Shown here one piece after another: positions 25,141 to 36,161 of a stretch of DNA of 64,000 bases. Position 1 is the first letter of the stretch. Each line of letters begins with the position of its first letter. The stretch is from assembly GCA_947579665.1 (NCBI GenBank), contig OX388347.1, forward strand, positions 40,556,943 to 40,620,942, read 5' to 3'. The notes beneath the pieces were generated by a model, which saw only the letters and a list, made by a program, of their open reading frames with translations, was not told the DNA's origin and searched no databases. Both the position numbers and the translations under genes were made by a program. The stretch is from Sympetrum striolatum. Its lineage: Eukaryota; Arthropoda; Insecta; Odonata; Libellulidae.

Positions 25141-25466
25141 TCAATTAGTGTTTCTGAAGCTAATGTTTGAAACGGAAATTAGTGAGCCCGAGTGGATTTT
25201 CCTTTGTCATTTAAGACTATATGATGCATATTTGGGTACTCGAGCGATCAGAAATGGTCAAGGTTATGGATCTATTATTATGCATCATCATAAAAACAGT
25301 TCAATATTAATACTCTAGGTTTTAGGTGAAGGTTGTTAAAATATTTTCTCCTAAAAATATCATAACATTTGCTCATCTGTATTAGCAGATAAAATTTGGG
25401 GTGATAGTAATAATTTTTTTTTTGTTTGCACAATAGTTCAATTCAAACATTCAATTTCCTTTACAG

Positions 25467-25515
25467 GTTTACCTAAATTTAAGCAGTTGTTTAGAAACGA
25501 AAAACATTACAAGCA
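25467..25515 (+). other. Candidate small exon (weak)
   Basis: TTTCCTTTACAG precedes 25467 and A|GTAAGG follows 25515, a good acceptor and an acceptable donor framing 49 bases. Joined to the candidate exon at 26133-26269 the phase-consistent frame stops quickly, so if real it would be non-coding RNA or use other exons. Confidence 0.2.
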
Positions 25516-25522
25516 GTAAGGT

Positions 25523-25551
25523 CCTCCTGAGCTAGGAAGCTCATCAGGAGG
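25523..25551. other. GC-rich hairpin
   Basis: CCTCCTGAGCT pairs with AGCTCATCAGGAGG with a three-base bulge and a short loop, in otherwise AT-rich DNA. No function assigned. Confidence 0.45.
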
Positions 25552-25703
25552 TGCCAAATAGCATAAGAATTTCTATAGTAATATGGGAAATACCATCATA
25601 TGATTTTAATTGTGTCGAATTATTATATCTGCTCTGGGAACAAGTAAATTTTTAAGAGTTCTTTGTTTTCCCAAACAAATTTCATAAAGAAATGTTCAGG
25701 AAT

Positions 25704-25715
25704 TATTTAGGAATA
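25704..25715 (+). repeat. Target-site duplication, left copy
   Basis: TATTTAGGAATA is identical to 25848-25859 and flanks the SINE. Confidence 0.9.
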
Positions 25716-25847
25716 GTAGTAGTAGTAGTATAATTAAAAGTGCTTCGACAGCTTAGGTCATTTCGCACATTGGCTCCAACCGGGAATCGAACCCGGGACC
25801 GCTTTCACCGAAGGCAAACGCGCTGTCCACATGACTACCCGGGAGCC
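25716..25847 (-). mobile_element. Complete tRNA-derived SINE with 12-bp target duplication
   Basis: Read on the minus strand from 25847, the element begins GGCTCCCGGGTAGTCATGTG (box A region) and continues to CCCGGGTTCGATTCCCGG (box B, a perfect T-arm) and TGGAGCCA. GGCTCC can pair with GGAGCC like a tRNA acceptor stem. A family-specific body follows (GTGCGAAATGACC, then GTCGAAGCACTT) and a (TAC)n tail. The 12-bp TATTTAGGAATA on both sides is a perfect target-site duplication, showing retrotransposition by a LINE's machinery. Transcription would be by RNA polymerase III from the internal boxes. The intact head, simple tail and perfect duplication make this the youngest of the SINE copies here. 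Related pieces occur at 12396, 28292, 31535 and 58205. Confidence 0.93.
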
Positions 25848-25859
25848 TATTTAGGAATA
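25848..25859 (+). repeat. Target-site duplication, right copy
   Basis: TATTTAGGAATA, identical to 25704-25715. Confidence 0.9.
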
Positions 25860-26132
25860 TTAATAATTAAAAGTAATATTATCAAAGAAAAGACTCTGAC
25901 GCAGTATTTAAGATACTTATTATTTGTAAAAATGCTTAAGAATCGCTTTAATATATAATAAATCTGTGGGTTAAATTACGTATATACGTATTTAATAGTA
26001 CTTACACTAGTAATATGTTTAATTATCCATTTTCAGTTAGCAGTAACTCTAAATTAATAAAGAATTTCTAAAATTAAAATTAGAAATTATGTAGATCAAA
26101 AATTATCTCTTCATTCTTGAATTCTTTTTCAG

Positions 26133-26269
26133 GTGAACCGACTCCTCATTTCTAAAATCATTCACCACGGGCACAATTTTGCGGTTGGACCACTCAACCT
26201 AATGAATGGCCTGGTGAAGACAGGAAGCGTTAAAACCATGGTCCCAGAATAAAATATATCGCATTGCAG
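26133..26269 (+). other. Candidate exon flanked by strong splice sites
   Basis: The pyrimidine-rich acceptor GAATTCTTTTTCAG ends at 26132 and the donor GCAG|GTAAAAG follows 26269. The 137-base insert is more GC-rich than its surroundings. One frame is open from the first base for 38 codons (from VNRLLISKIIHHG through VKTMVPE) and stops at a TAA that overlaps an AATAAA. It may be an internal exon of a non-coding RNA or a 3' coding exon. I recognise no protein family. Confidence 0.33.
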
Positions 26270-26989
26270 GTAAAAGTTTGCATCATTTCATTCGTCTCTC
26301 ATTTCTTATTCGAAAATCTACAAAATTTACTTTCCTTAGCACCAAATCATCTTACATAGCCAATTTTGATTTCTTTAAAATCTTCCCTTGCAGAAAATAC
26401 CGTTTATTATACCTACATGTACACAGAAATTTATGTAGATTAAATTTAACTTAAAAAAAATCCTCGCAAATTGAATTTAAGCTGATCAATTCTACTAAGT
26501 TTCATGTTTCTGAAATAGTAAGAGTCGGATATAGCCGAGATCTTAATACGTACAATGAAGGATTTTTCGAAGTTCCGAAATGCTATTTTTAATATAAATT
26601 TTCTTTCAATAATACAGAATAGTTGTTAATGCCAAAATGTATAAAGGATGATTTTAAGTGGTATACGAGCATTCCACCTCGGACATATTTGCATAAGATT
26701 ACCTATAAAAGTGGTGATAATTATTATCTAATAGAGACTCGAGTAACTCCGGATCGGATGGCGACGCAGATTTAAATGTCTCATACCTATTGTGTAGTAT
26801 CTAAGTATAAGAATATTAATGTTGTTTCCATTATCATTGTACTCATTTTGAAAGATAAGGTATTGTTTATTTTTCAATCCATCCTCCTACTAAATGCATC
26901 AGTCGAGACATCGTACTTCGTTAGATGGGCATACACATATGCACCAAATTAAATTCGGTATCGCCTCAGATGGATAGGTAGCTAGGTTC
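26270..26989. other. AT-rich intergenic DNA
   Basis: No recognised feature. Confidence 0.4.
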
Positions 26990-27650
26990 GAAAAAAAGAG
27001 CTCAAACGAAGTTTAGAGGAGCGCAAACACGTTGGGAGCCCAAATCACATAAAAGCGGTTAAAACACATTAGCGCCTGGGAATAAAATGTCCCCCCATCC
27101 GGTTGGGCGTAACTTTTAGGTCAGTTTGCGCCTGCCATCATCAGAGAGAGAGAGAGAGAGGGAATGAGGCACTGAGGCGTCAGGAACGCTTAATACACGT
27201 GCACAAGGGGGAGGCAATCAAATTCCTACAACTTGTGTAACTAAACGTGTCCGGGACCTCTTTTCACAATCTCCAGCGCAAACCGGAGGAGACGCCGGCA
27301 TCGATGGTAAACTAGGAGCGCGGTCGCTGGCACAGGGGAAAAAGGATGAAATCCTACGTCAAAGAGCACCGCCCTGTGAAAGCCTTAATGATATCACGGC
27401 GCCTAACTATTTTTTCTCTCCTGCACCACCTGAAGTTTATCCGACCCGGATCAAAGTGTTTCCCCCGGAAACCGATGATTTAGTTTTGTGCACTTTTAAT
27501 GAGTTTGGGCAATCAAATTTCGGACAACTCCAATTTGGAAAGGAGAGAGAGAGTTGTTGCTTTTACGGAGGTAGTTCAGCTCGCCGAATGAAAGGGGATT
27601 TTTCCTTCCCTTTGATGTTTTTCGGATTCATTCTCTAGGTGTTACGACGA
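26990..27650. other. GC/CpG-rich block with a (GA)n microsatellite
   Basis: GC-rich relative to the flanks. A (GA)n run lies at about 27142-27160 and a (GT)n run near 27710-27720 just beyond. No domain in the open frame at 27456-27638. Confidence 0.42.
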
Positions 27651-28291
27651 TCTAATCCTGGTTCGGTGCCAAAAAATGTACAAAAGGAATGTAGGATTGT
27701 CAATACGTTTGTGTGTGTGTGCTCGCGAGATGATTGAGAAAATGGATTAAAATGGACCGAATGACTTTTATGTCAGAGACCGGAGTGTTCCCGAATTTTT
27801 ATTCATTTCTATATGAGTTTGATGCAGATTAAAAGGAAAGGGTCATTTAATTAATCCATAAAACTATGCTATACAGTACACGGACCGAAAAAAATGTTTG
27901 CAGAGTTGCACGGTAGCGTTCTTTTCTTTAAAATAGGGAAATGACTTTTATACCGTTGAAAGATCGTCTGATTTAATTATTAACTTAAAATAAAACACTC
28001 GTGTCTGTATTTATGAGCATCTAAATTTAATAATATTCTATAATTTATTTATATATGAAATACTGCATATTTTTAATAAATAAAGCTCTGATTGTGGGTA
28101 ACATTGGCGAATTCGTATTCAATTTTGAAAAAATAGTATGTTCGCAGAAAATCATAATTATTGCTAATTTTAAGATAATTTATATATTTCTATATTCTGG
28201 AAAAAACAATTCATTTTTAAGGTGCGTGATTACCCCGTAATGTACTTTATTATATGCGTAGTAGGAATGGTTAATTCTGAACATCGATAAA
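27651..28291. other. AT-rich spacer
   Basis: No recognised gene or repeat apart from the short (GT)n run. Confidence 0.4.
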
Positions 28292-28345
28292 TCACCACCC
28301 ACCAGAAATCGAACCCGGGACCGCTTTCGTCAAAGCCATTTTTGC
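28292..28345 (-). mobile_element. tRNA-derived SINE fragment
   Basis: On the minus strand GACGAAAGCGGTCCCGGGTT, then CGATTTCTGGTGGG, matches the box B region of the complete SINE at 25716-25847. Neither the tRNA 5' end nor the tail is recognisable. Confidence 0.7.
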
Positions 28346-29929
28346 TATAAATAATTATGTGCAAAGTTTTGGTTTTCTAGCTTTCTCTGTCTACTCGTAA
28401 GAATTCAAATATTCGAACAAAACATATAGTTAATCTAGGCTACGTTAAATAACGATTATATTTCAATCGTCTGCTTTTTTTCAGTATACTAGTAATAATT
28501 ATTTTTTCCGAAAAAAATGTTTAATCTACGAAAATACAAAAGTAATTCTCAGCTCTAGGAGTCATCTCCCACATTAATGAAGCAAAAGATTAAGTAACCC
28601 AGAAATGCACGCTGTAATAATTGTATCCGCCTGTAATAAAATGATACAATTACGGGCGATCTAAGTTACCCAAGTTGATAAATGAAAATAGGTACTTCCA
28701 TGCACAATATAGCGCTGCTTACTCACTTAATTCTTTACGGAACTTTAAATAATTCAGCGCACTCGAGGCGAGTCATAATTCCATTAATATTCAGGCAAAT
28801 GGAACTTGAATGGAGGCGTGCCTCAATTAAAGAAGTTTAAACTTGCGAACAATCCGAATTAAAGAAAATTCCGCGTGCTCGTTCGTACTCGTGATTCACT
28901 CAGCGGGGATAGATCTGCGTGCGGGCGGCTTAACTCTTGTCCGACGCAAAAGTTATGATTGAATGTTGTTAGATGAGGGAAATTACGTTTCCAAAAATCA
29001 ATTATGCATTCATATTGAGGATTGAATCACAGACGAAATGCGAAGGCAATTAAGTTGGATGAGGAATTAGTGGGAAACCTACATAGAATTTATAGACTTT
29101 AACTGTTTTTCATTTTCTGTTGCGGGGTTACATTCATTTGTTATGGAGTTCTTATGTGTTATAAATTTAAACTAAGATGGACGAAAATAATATGGAAGTG
29201 GATGCTGTAGAATATGCTGATAAATAAATTGCTGCGGAATCTAAAATGGTAGTTATGTTATGTAGTTAGGAGGTTTAAGAATGGACGGAAATGTAAAAGA
29301 TTGACGTTGTTGCATTAGGTATCAAGAGATGTAGGAGAAGCTTAAAGGAGAGAAATTACCAAAATATAAAATCGGGAATGAAGGTTAAATGGAAAAATAG
29401 GGGTCAGATGCCGAGGAAATGTGCAGAAGACCTTAAAAAAATTAAAAAGGTAGAAGAACGAAAATATGTTAACGAAATTGGAGCAAGTTTAACGTGAAGA
29501 GGGAAGTTAGGTACAAGCATATTTAGGGGAAAAGAGAGTTAGATATGGGATGAATAGAGGCAAAACAAGACAGACCTAAAAATGAACATGTATTAATAAT
29601 TTATCAAAGTTCCAACAAATCGAATTTTGCGCAGGTTATGTTTCCTATATTAATTATAGTACGACCCGTTGTTTTTAAGATTGAGTTAATCAATCTTTGA
29701 TATATTGAAGATAACCTAACTTCATTTTTAATGGACAAAATACATATAAGCGTAAAAATAAATCAGTTATTTTTATTACTTTTTCATCCGCAGATGACGT
29801 TGGTGTCTTTTGTTTCTCTAATATACTTTTTCAGTCATTTAACTTCTTTTTTTCATTAGTTCAATAGGAATATAACTGAAGCGGTCCTTTTTAACACATA
29901 ATCATTCAAGAAATATCGAGGCTTACAGG
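28346..29929. other. Intergenic DNA
   Basis: AT-rich with a short GC-richer patch at 28860-28950. 29290-29580 is purine-rich on the plus strand. No coding or RNA gene recognised. Confidence 0.4.
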
Positions 29930-30839
29930 TCGTTCCACAAAGGCATACTTTTCGCCCGAGATCCTTGAACCCAATAAACCTCCATCTCAAATCCTCGCTC
30001 GAGAATTTTGAGCGCGACAGTCATCGCGAGTGTATCCCGCAAAGAGGTCACTAACTTACGGCCGTCGATTCAGTTAAATCGACTTTACTTCGGGAGTAAC
30101 TATCCTAGGAGACGGAGCAGAAGAAAACCGACCTGAGAGAGAGGAGCTAGGCATCGGTCGCGAAGGGAGGGGTGTGGGTAGACGTCATGAGGCGCACGGC
30201 GAAGGGGAATTAAGTAGCGGAATGAGGGAGAGAGGGTCCCGCGACGCAGCAGAGTGGGAAAATAGAGTGAAGTGGGAAGTGTTGGTGCCCCCAGGAGGGA
30301 GGCAGGGCAATTTTCCGCCGCATGCAATTGCTCCCTTTGCTTCACCCGTAGAGTCACGTCCTCCGCTTCCTACCTTCCCACCATCCGAAACCGTGCTCCT
30401 CCCGCCCTCTTATGCCCTTTATCAAACCGTTCTTTATTACGCATTTCCGGATGGCCGACGACCTCATGCAAACTTTCAAGTTCAAATCGAGCGACGTGGT
30501 TTCAAGCGAATACGTCGCATCTCTCTCGCTGTGGGTCCCTATAACCCATCTTCGCCTCTCTCTAACGCTTTGTACCTATTTATTCCTTTCGCCACCTCGG
30601 GACTGCGCGGCGCAATAGTTGCCGAGCCTTTCCATCTCCGTTCCCCGAGGATTCGCCCATTCGCAAGCGGAGCAAAAGGTTTGCATCGGAACAGCTTGGT
30701 TTACCGCTTTAGTAGTAAAATGGAGGCTACTCGAGGAGGTAATCGTATCCATAATTTGTTCGGGAGGATAAGGATGCGTGACATGTCAGGTTGTGAGGTA
30801 GAAACATCGTTTATTTCTCGGATAAAACATGAGAACTAG
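29930..30839. other. GC/CpG-rich block with a long fortuitous frame
   Basis: CpG-rich block that includes the 221-codon plus frame 30174-30839, one of the longest in the window. The frame is proline-, arginine- and serine-rich, has no recognised domain, is overlapped by three other open frames and has no splice or promoter support. I treat it as composition-driven, but it is the best single-exon ORF if one exists here. Confidence 0.38.
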
Positions 30840-31534
30840 TATCTGTTGCTGTTCTAAAAGCAAACCTTTAGTATTTACCATGAAAATGGGCCGTATTTGT
30901 ACAAGATGGACCTTTATTGTGGAACGTGATGCAATGATTTGATTTATTGTGGAATTCAGCACAAATGCTGTTAACTGAATTAGTAGCTAATCTGGTCTTA
31001 ATAATATATTATACTAATTTTTTCATTGGAGTGTGGCAGTTGTTCTTTCATTTTCATTTGAAAAGCAAATGCAATTATCTTTGACGAAAATTCATTTAAA
31101 AATAGATCTAAATTATCAGTACTAGAGCATTAAAAATACTGTAGACCTCGTGTATCAATTGTAAACGTTGAACCATGATTATCCAACGAATTAACATTTT
31201 CTGGAAATATAATTAATTTCACGTCACATTAATGAGTTATTGGATTAAGCTGATTAATTCTTGTATTAATACCTTTGCTTATTTAAGATGTTTAATTCTC
31301 TTCGATGCATAAGAAATGGATTCGATCTTTGATACGAAGTGTACACTCGATTAATTGATATGTTTAGAGGCAATATATTTCTTAGCAATATATAAGGAAC
31401 AGACTAAAATTTTATTCCGTGCCTACGAAAGCAAATCGGATAAAAGGAAGAAATGTTGTAATGAAAATTGTCATAGGAGAATTGCCTATAAATGTTCGAA
31501 AAAAAAGAAAATGGATTTCTCATATAAGTATCCA
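30840..31534. other. AT-rich intergenic DNA
   Basis: No recognised feature. Confidence 0.4.
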
Positions 31535-31640
31535 TGGTCGCCATAGTACTTTGTGCCAGCAGCTCCGGGTTCAATTCCCCGAGGGAGTATAAAAGTACGA
31601 AATGACCTGAACCGACCCTCGACGAACGTAAAAAGCATAA
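31535..31640 (+). mobile_element. tRNA-derived SINE, diverged copy
   Basis: Box B-like CGGGTTCAATTCCCCG, then AAAGTACGAAATGACCTGAA and CTCGACGAACGT follow the order of the complete SINE (GTGCGAAATGACC, then GTCGAAGCAC). The 5' part is diverged but still reads like a tRNA head. No target duplication seen. Confidence 0.68.
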
Positions 31641-32899
31641 GGAGGCTATAAACAGTTCATTGCCGAGTCTTCAGAGTAATTTCAAAAATTACCTTTGGAG
31701 ATATTATCGCAAATTGTCATCTCAGAAAAGTTGTATGATTTCCTACTCTAAAGTTAACCTTAGGAGCTTTCAGTTACCCCCAGCAACGTAATTCAGTTTT
31801 AACTTATGTATAATGTGTAAAAATATTTTTGTCAGATCTGAAATCTAAGAATTAAAAAATAAGGAAAATTTATCTGACCATGTATAACCTTTAACGAAGG
31901 CGAATATTTTTTAATTCTTTCTCCAATGATTTCATTTTTTTGTTTAATAATAAAAAATTAAAGTCGATGGAGACGGCTAAGATATTGTTCAAATCCACCA
32001 TACAAAACAAAGACAGATATTTTCTTTTCCACTTAAACAGCAGTTTTCGTGGAAAAGTATATAATCTGCATTATTTTTATGATAAAAACTTTTCCGTTGT
32101 GTTTAATAATTTTGACTGCTTCGATCTGTTAACAACTAATAAATAAATTTGATTTTATTTAATAGCTTAAAGGGTTTAAGTAATGATGAAATGATATTAT
32201 ATTTCATAACTTCTTTATTGTAGGTGCATTCAATATGATAATATGAATTAACTCAGCTTGTTTTAAGCTACATTTATGAAAAATTCTCACAAATAGCTGC
32301 TATTTTCCTTATTCGATTCTTCCACTCAGATGAACTTTTAGGAATTTTCAAAATTGATATTTTTAGCTTTGGTAATAACGAAGAGAAGTTCGTCAGTGTG
32401 TAAATTTTAGCTACAAAGGAATGAATTCGTTTTGAGAATTAATAAAAGCAAATTAATCGAACGCGTACTAATTGCTAACTATTGGAACGTCATGAAATTT
32501 ATTGCTCAGGAATTTTAATTTGCTAGAGAATCAGCAAACCTCAATGATTAAGATTATACTCTCACAGAGAAAATTATCCATTAAAATTTTAATCAAGAGG
32601 AAATATTGAAGACCGGTGAAAGTTAAATTCGTAAAATTAGTGTTTTCAAATCTAATTTCCCTTGTAAATCTGTAGTCAAAGGAATTTACGGGTCATTGAC
32701 TTTTCATTCCTTTTTTTAATTTCACCCATCGCGGGTCGCGAGATCACTAATTTGAACCGCCATTGAAAATGAAATAAAAGAAATGGTTTTCTTCTCTTCG
32801 CCAACCTCGTTAATCAGTTTTTAATTCTCTCATTCAGACTAAAACAATGTTCTCAATTTGGCCGCATGCATAACTTAATGGAACGAAATGGAATTTGAG
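31641..32899. other. AT-rich intergenic DNA
   Basis: No recognised feature. Confidence 0.42.
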
Positions 32900-33179
32900 C
32901 TCAGATTCATTTCCTCCACGTATCTATCTCTTTATATTTTTTGACCTTAATGCCCGTCTTAAAACCTTCCTCTTTAGCTCTTCCGCTACCTCATCTACCT
33001 TGTTTCTTTCCTCACGTAATGTACTTCCTCTTTACATTCTAATCCCCCGTAATACTCTCCATCTCCCATGCTTCTTATCCATTCCATATATTTCCCTCGC
33101 ATTCGATCCCTGCTTCTGACCACATTCAATACTTCATTTTCTCTTTATCTTCATTCTCATACATTCCGCTCTTCCTCTT
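32900..33179 (+). other. Pyrimidine-rich tract
   Basis: About 280 bases with strong C+T bias on the plus strand and few purine runs. It produces a chance open frame at 32895-33119. It directly abuts the hAT-like element to its right. Confidence 0.5.
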
Positions 33180-33214
33180 AGAGATGGGCGAATCCGATCC
33201 GATCTACTTCAAGA

Positions 33215-33440
33215 TCGATTCTTTTAACCCAATTACAAATAATTTGTAATCGATATTTTAGAATCGATCCTTTTGAATCGACCTTTTAAAATCGATCTCT
33301 TATAATCGATCTTTAGGAATCAATATTTTAGAATCGATCCTTTAAAATCGGTCTTTTAGAATCTACCTTTGAGAATCAATCTTTGAGAAGCGATTTTTTA
33401 GAATCGATCTTCCCAACCGATTCGATGCTTCTAATCGATC
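33215..33440 (+). repeat. Degenerate GATCGATT minisatellite
   Basis: A dozen or so variants of TTTTAGAATCGATC follow at 16-18-bp spacing (TTTTGAATCGACC, TTTAAAATCGATC, TTATAATCGATC, TTTAGGAATCAAT and so on). The core AATCGATC is repeated in fixed orientation inside the left arm of the hAT-like element. Confidence 0.85.
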
Positions 33441-33483
33441 TATACAAATAATGGAAATGAGTTTAAACCTAGAACAAGAAAGT

Positions 33484-33566
33484 GTGCGAGTTGGCAGGTA
33501 AATTCAGCGGCTAGAATACGTTCCCAAAAAGTGGGAGAACTGGGTTCAAGTCCCAACCAATTTTCT
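33484..33566 (+). mobile_element. tRNA-like segment (SINE or tRNA pseudogene)
   Basis: GAGTTGGCAGGTAAATTCAG followed by GAACTGGGTTCAAGTCCCAA contains a good T-arm (TGGGTTCAAGTCCCA, box B GGTTCAAGTCC) and a box A-like GTTGGCAGGTA at the expected distance. No proper acceptor stem closes it, so it is not a functional tRNA gene. It is different from the main SINE family. Confidence 0.5.
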
Positions 33567-33903
33567 AATTTTCACTTCTTGTATATCCTTCGATCCATAC
33601 GATTTGGTACGGATGTACGCGATCGTTCTCAGCATGATTCTAGGGTATCCATCGCCTTGGATCTTCAAGTTCTTACAATATTTTATATTTTGCGTATGCG
33701 ATCGTTGCGGACAGATTTTAGTTATATAGCTATATAAATGCGGTACTTTCTACGGAATACTTAGTAGCTCATCATCTCCTAAATTTAGAATAATGATTCT
33801 AACAAAATCATAATGGTTATAATTATTATCTCGACGAAACGTACAACTAAAGTTATATGTGGTAAAGTGAGAAAAATTTGAAACATTGCTATTAAACAAT
33901 TAG

Positions 33904-34081
33904 ATGTTTAAAATCTCCAATAGCCGTCTTTGGTGGCGTTCCTCGTTTCATTCACCGGTATTATTGGTTTTGCGGGGGATGCCGCGGTATTCCCCTGCCA
34001 TACACCTCTGGCGGCTCGTAGGGTATATAGTGAATTCGACGAGAAACGCCGATAAGGACGGCTATTGGAGATTTTAAACAT
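33904..34081. mobile_element. Nested palindromic element with 52-bp inverted arms
   Basis: The left arm 33904-33955 (ATGTTTAAAATCTCCAATAG, then CCGTC) is mirrored by the right arm 34030-34081, with the outer 25 bases identical and the rest about 75% matched. The centre (about 33985-34024) carries CCCCTGCCATACACC, then GGCGGCTCGTAGGGTAT, which matches the 3' end of the LINE at 37395-37430 (CCCCTGCCACACGCC, then GGCGGCTTGTAGGGTAT). The element therefore looks like a fold-back unit that contains a LINE tail. Confidence 0.72.
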
Positions 34082-34102
34082 GTGTTTCCAATTGAGAAAT
34101 AT

Positions 34103-34145
34103 CATAGAGTAACTATGTATCATAGAGTAACATAGTTGCTCTATG
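34103..34145. repeat. Short inverted repeat
   Basis: CATAGAGTAACTATG (34103-34117) and CATAGTTGCTCTATG (34131-34145) are inverted copies with one mismatch. A third, direct, CATAGAGTAA lies in the loop. Confidence 0.75.
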
Positions 34146-34369
34146 GTAATATGTACAACATATTTACAAACAGATGCTTAAAATCCTTGCCACGTGACAA
34201 TTCCAGCCTATAGACTATGTTCTAAACGATTCTAGACAACCAATATGAGGCAGAACAACCTTTCTCATACGATCCGATCGATCTTACGAATACGATCGAT
34301 TCGAAGCAAACGATTGGATTCGATTCGAGAAATCGATCTTTGAATTGAATACTCCCATCTCTCAGGAAA

Positions 34370-35110
34370 CGCGCACCCGCTGTCTGAGAATTACTATCGT
34401 GGTGACATGTGGACAAACGTCATCTCCACGGTCGCCATATTACCCGACGAAACGGAATCTGATGCACTATCAATATTTATAAGAGAGACTCTTCTCCACG
34501 AGGGGCCATTGCATCTTGAGAAACAGCCGCTCCTTTTTTTGCATTACTGCACCCGCTGCGCGAATACAAATATTTTAAAGCGGAAGTGTCGGAGCGGCGC
34601 GATTTTTTATCCGTCTCCAATTCCCCTTCCTCTCGTTCCACGTATTTCTGGCTCTCTCTTTTGCTCTCCTTCTTATTCCGTCTGTCCGAGCGAGGTCTCG
34701 GAACGAGGGGGAAAAATTGGATGCGTTTGGTCGATACATCGCTATATGCAGGGGATCAGTCGGACGAGATGAATTCCGGAGATTAAATTTGCCTAGAAAT
34801 GTTTGATTTATATAGGGAATACATAGGTTTGCGCGGATTTCCGTGGGACGGGAGCGTGCATGTCGAACGCGACGCGGTTGTAGATGCCGGATATGAGACC
34901 GGAGGAGATGCGGGCAGATATTTAGTCGATTTGATAGGGAAAAAATAAAGTTTTTCACGAGGTAGAGGAAAAAAGTGGAAAGGTGATTGTGTTTGAGATG
35001 ATGCGATACAAAGGTAATGCGATGGATAGAACGAGGAGAGATAGGAATACCGCAGAAAGAGTTTGTGTACAAGGGGAGACTAGGACTAATTCTTCAGGAA
35101 CTACGTATTT
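34370..35110. other. GC/CpG-rich block
   Basis: GC-rich with overlapping open frames on both strands (34407-34772 plus, 35072-34575 minus, 34983-35228 plus). Open frames on opposing strands across the same bases, without domains, indicate composition rather than coding. Confidence 0.4.
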
Positions 35111-35505
35111 GCGGTTAGGCTCGGAGCTGATAGCAGCTGGGAAGAACAGCAGGAAAGGGAGGTGTGCTGTTTATTTATATAGTGCTTGGAGGAGAAGTAG
35201 GTTCGCTGTTTATTATCATAGAGAATAGCTCTTTAAAATACATTGATAATAATTCATGATAAGTTTATTTATTGACTGCCCCTGATGTTTTCTACTGCGA
35301 TAGTTCCGCTGAAATTCAAGGCTAAGAAATAAGTACAAGATTAAGTAAGAAGTGAAAACTAGCGAAATAACTGGCTCTCCCAATTTCCAGGAAGGTATTT
35401 CATCTAACTTAACTAGCATATAGATTCTTACTTCTGTTACACGGGCGTTTTAGTTTCAAATTTAGACAGACTTCAATAGTGTTAGGGGCTGACATTTCGG
35501 GATAC

Positions 35506-36016
35506 TTAACCCTTTCGGACCTGAATTTTATCCCAAGAAGAAAAAATTATTTTTGAACTTATTTGTCTTTTTTTTAGATATATTTATACTTATTCCACTA
35601 ATAAACTTTAAAAATTATTAATTTAGTTAACAATTTATGAGATGTCCAATATTTTGGCCACCGATTTTAAACTGTCACTAAAGGTAAAGTTTTGAATTAA
35701 AACTGTTTGATATTTAATAACAAAGAAGACTAAAACAACATATGTTCAATGATGTATATAAAAAAAGTTATAATGAGATTAAAAATGGAAACATAAATTA
35801 CCCTCCGAAATACTTTTAAAAACTCATGACATTCCGTTATTCAATGTGCTATAAAATAATACTATGAAACTACTTTGATATAAGATTGGCATAATATTAA
35901 TTAAAGAAGCATAACCGTAAAGGAGCGCAAAAATAAGTATTTAATTAATATAAATAATATATAATAATCACTGAAAATGGTGTCCAATATATTGAACACG
36001 GCTCTGAAAGAGTTAA
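35506..36016. mobile_element. piggyBac-like non-autonomous element flanked by TTAA, copy 1
   Basis: TTAA at 35506-35509 is followed by CCCTTTCGGACC. The other end reads GGCTCTGAAAGAG then TTAA at 36013-36016. The ends are inverted copies (CCCTTTCGGA versus CTCTTTCAGA), and TTAA duplication with CCCTTT-type ends is the signature of the piggyBac superfamily. The 503-bp interior is AT-rich, has no transposase frame and is therefore a MITE. The same sequence is present in reverse orientation at 49158-49725. Confidence 0.88.
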
Positions 36017-36141
36017 GTAATTTTGGTTAATCTGTAAAATAACACTTTATTCCTGAACATCAAGTCAGAACCGTGCAACAACCGAAAAACGCTCCTGAAA
36101 TCTTACACATGTAGCTATTATCACTTCCAAACGTCTATTAA

Positions 36142-36161
36142 CGAGTTCAAATTTGAACTCG
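36142..36161. repeat. Perfect 20-bp palindrome
   Basis: CGAGTTCAAATTTGAACTCG is its own reverse complement. It stands alone, with no matching copies nearby. A dimer-binding regulatory site is possible but unsupported. Confidence 0.7.

Larger units (their letters stand above)
33180..34362. mobile_element. hAT-like composite element with GATCGATT-rich arms
   Basis: The left end AGAGATGGGCGAATCC and the inverse of the right end (…AATACTCCCATCTCT) share AGAGATGGG and a following AT-rich match. Just inside both ends are clusters of GATCGATT and GATTCG words (33186-33440 and 34268-34340). AGAGATGGG-type termini are typical of hAT-superfamily elements, whose sub-terminal word repeats bind transposase. 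There is no transposase frame, so it would be non-autonomous. An 8-bp target duplication is not visible. Between the arms are a tRNA-like segment and a nested palindrome. Confidence 0.55.

Noticed and set aside
25523..25551. Transcription terminator
   Set aside because: A hairpin followed by no T-run, in a eukaryotic window where such terminators do not apply.
25716..25847. Functional tRNA gene in the SINE head
   Set aside because: Flanking target duplications, extra body and (TAC)n tail show a SINE; the anticodon arm is not well formed.
30174..30839. 221-codon plus-strand open frame
   Set aside because: Lies in a CpG-rich block with other open frames on both strands; no domain, no splice or promoter support, low-complexity P/R/S composition.
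33484..33566. Functional tRNA gene
   Set aside because: Good T-arm and box B but no closing acceptor stem, and it sits inside a transposon-like element; called tRNA-like only.
34575..35072. 165-codon minus frame opposite plus-strand frames
   Set aside because: Opposing open frames over the same GC-rich bases indicate base composition, not coding.
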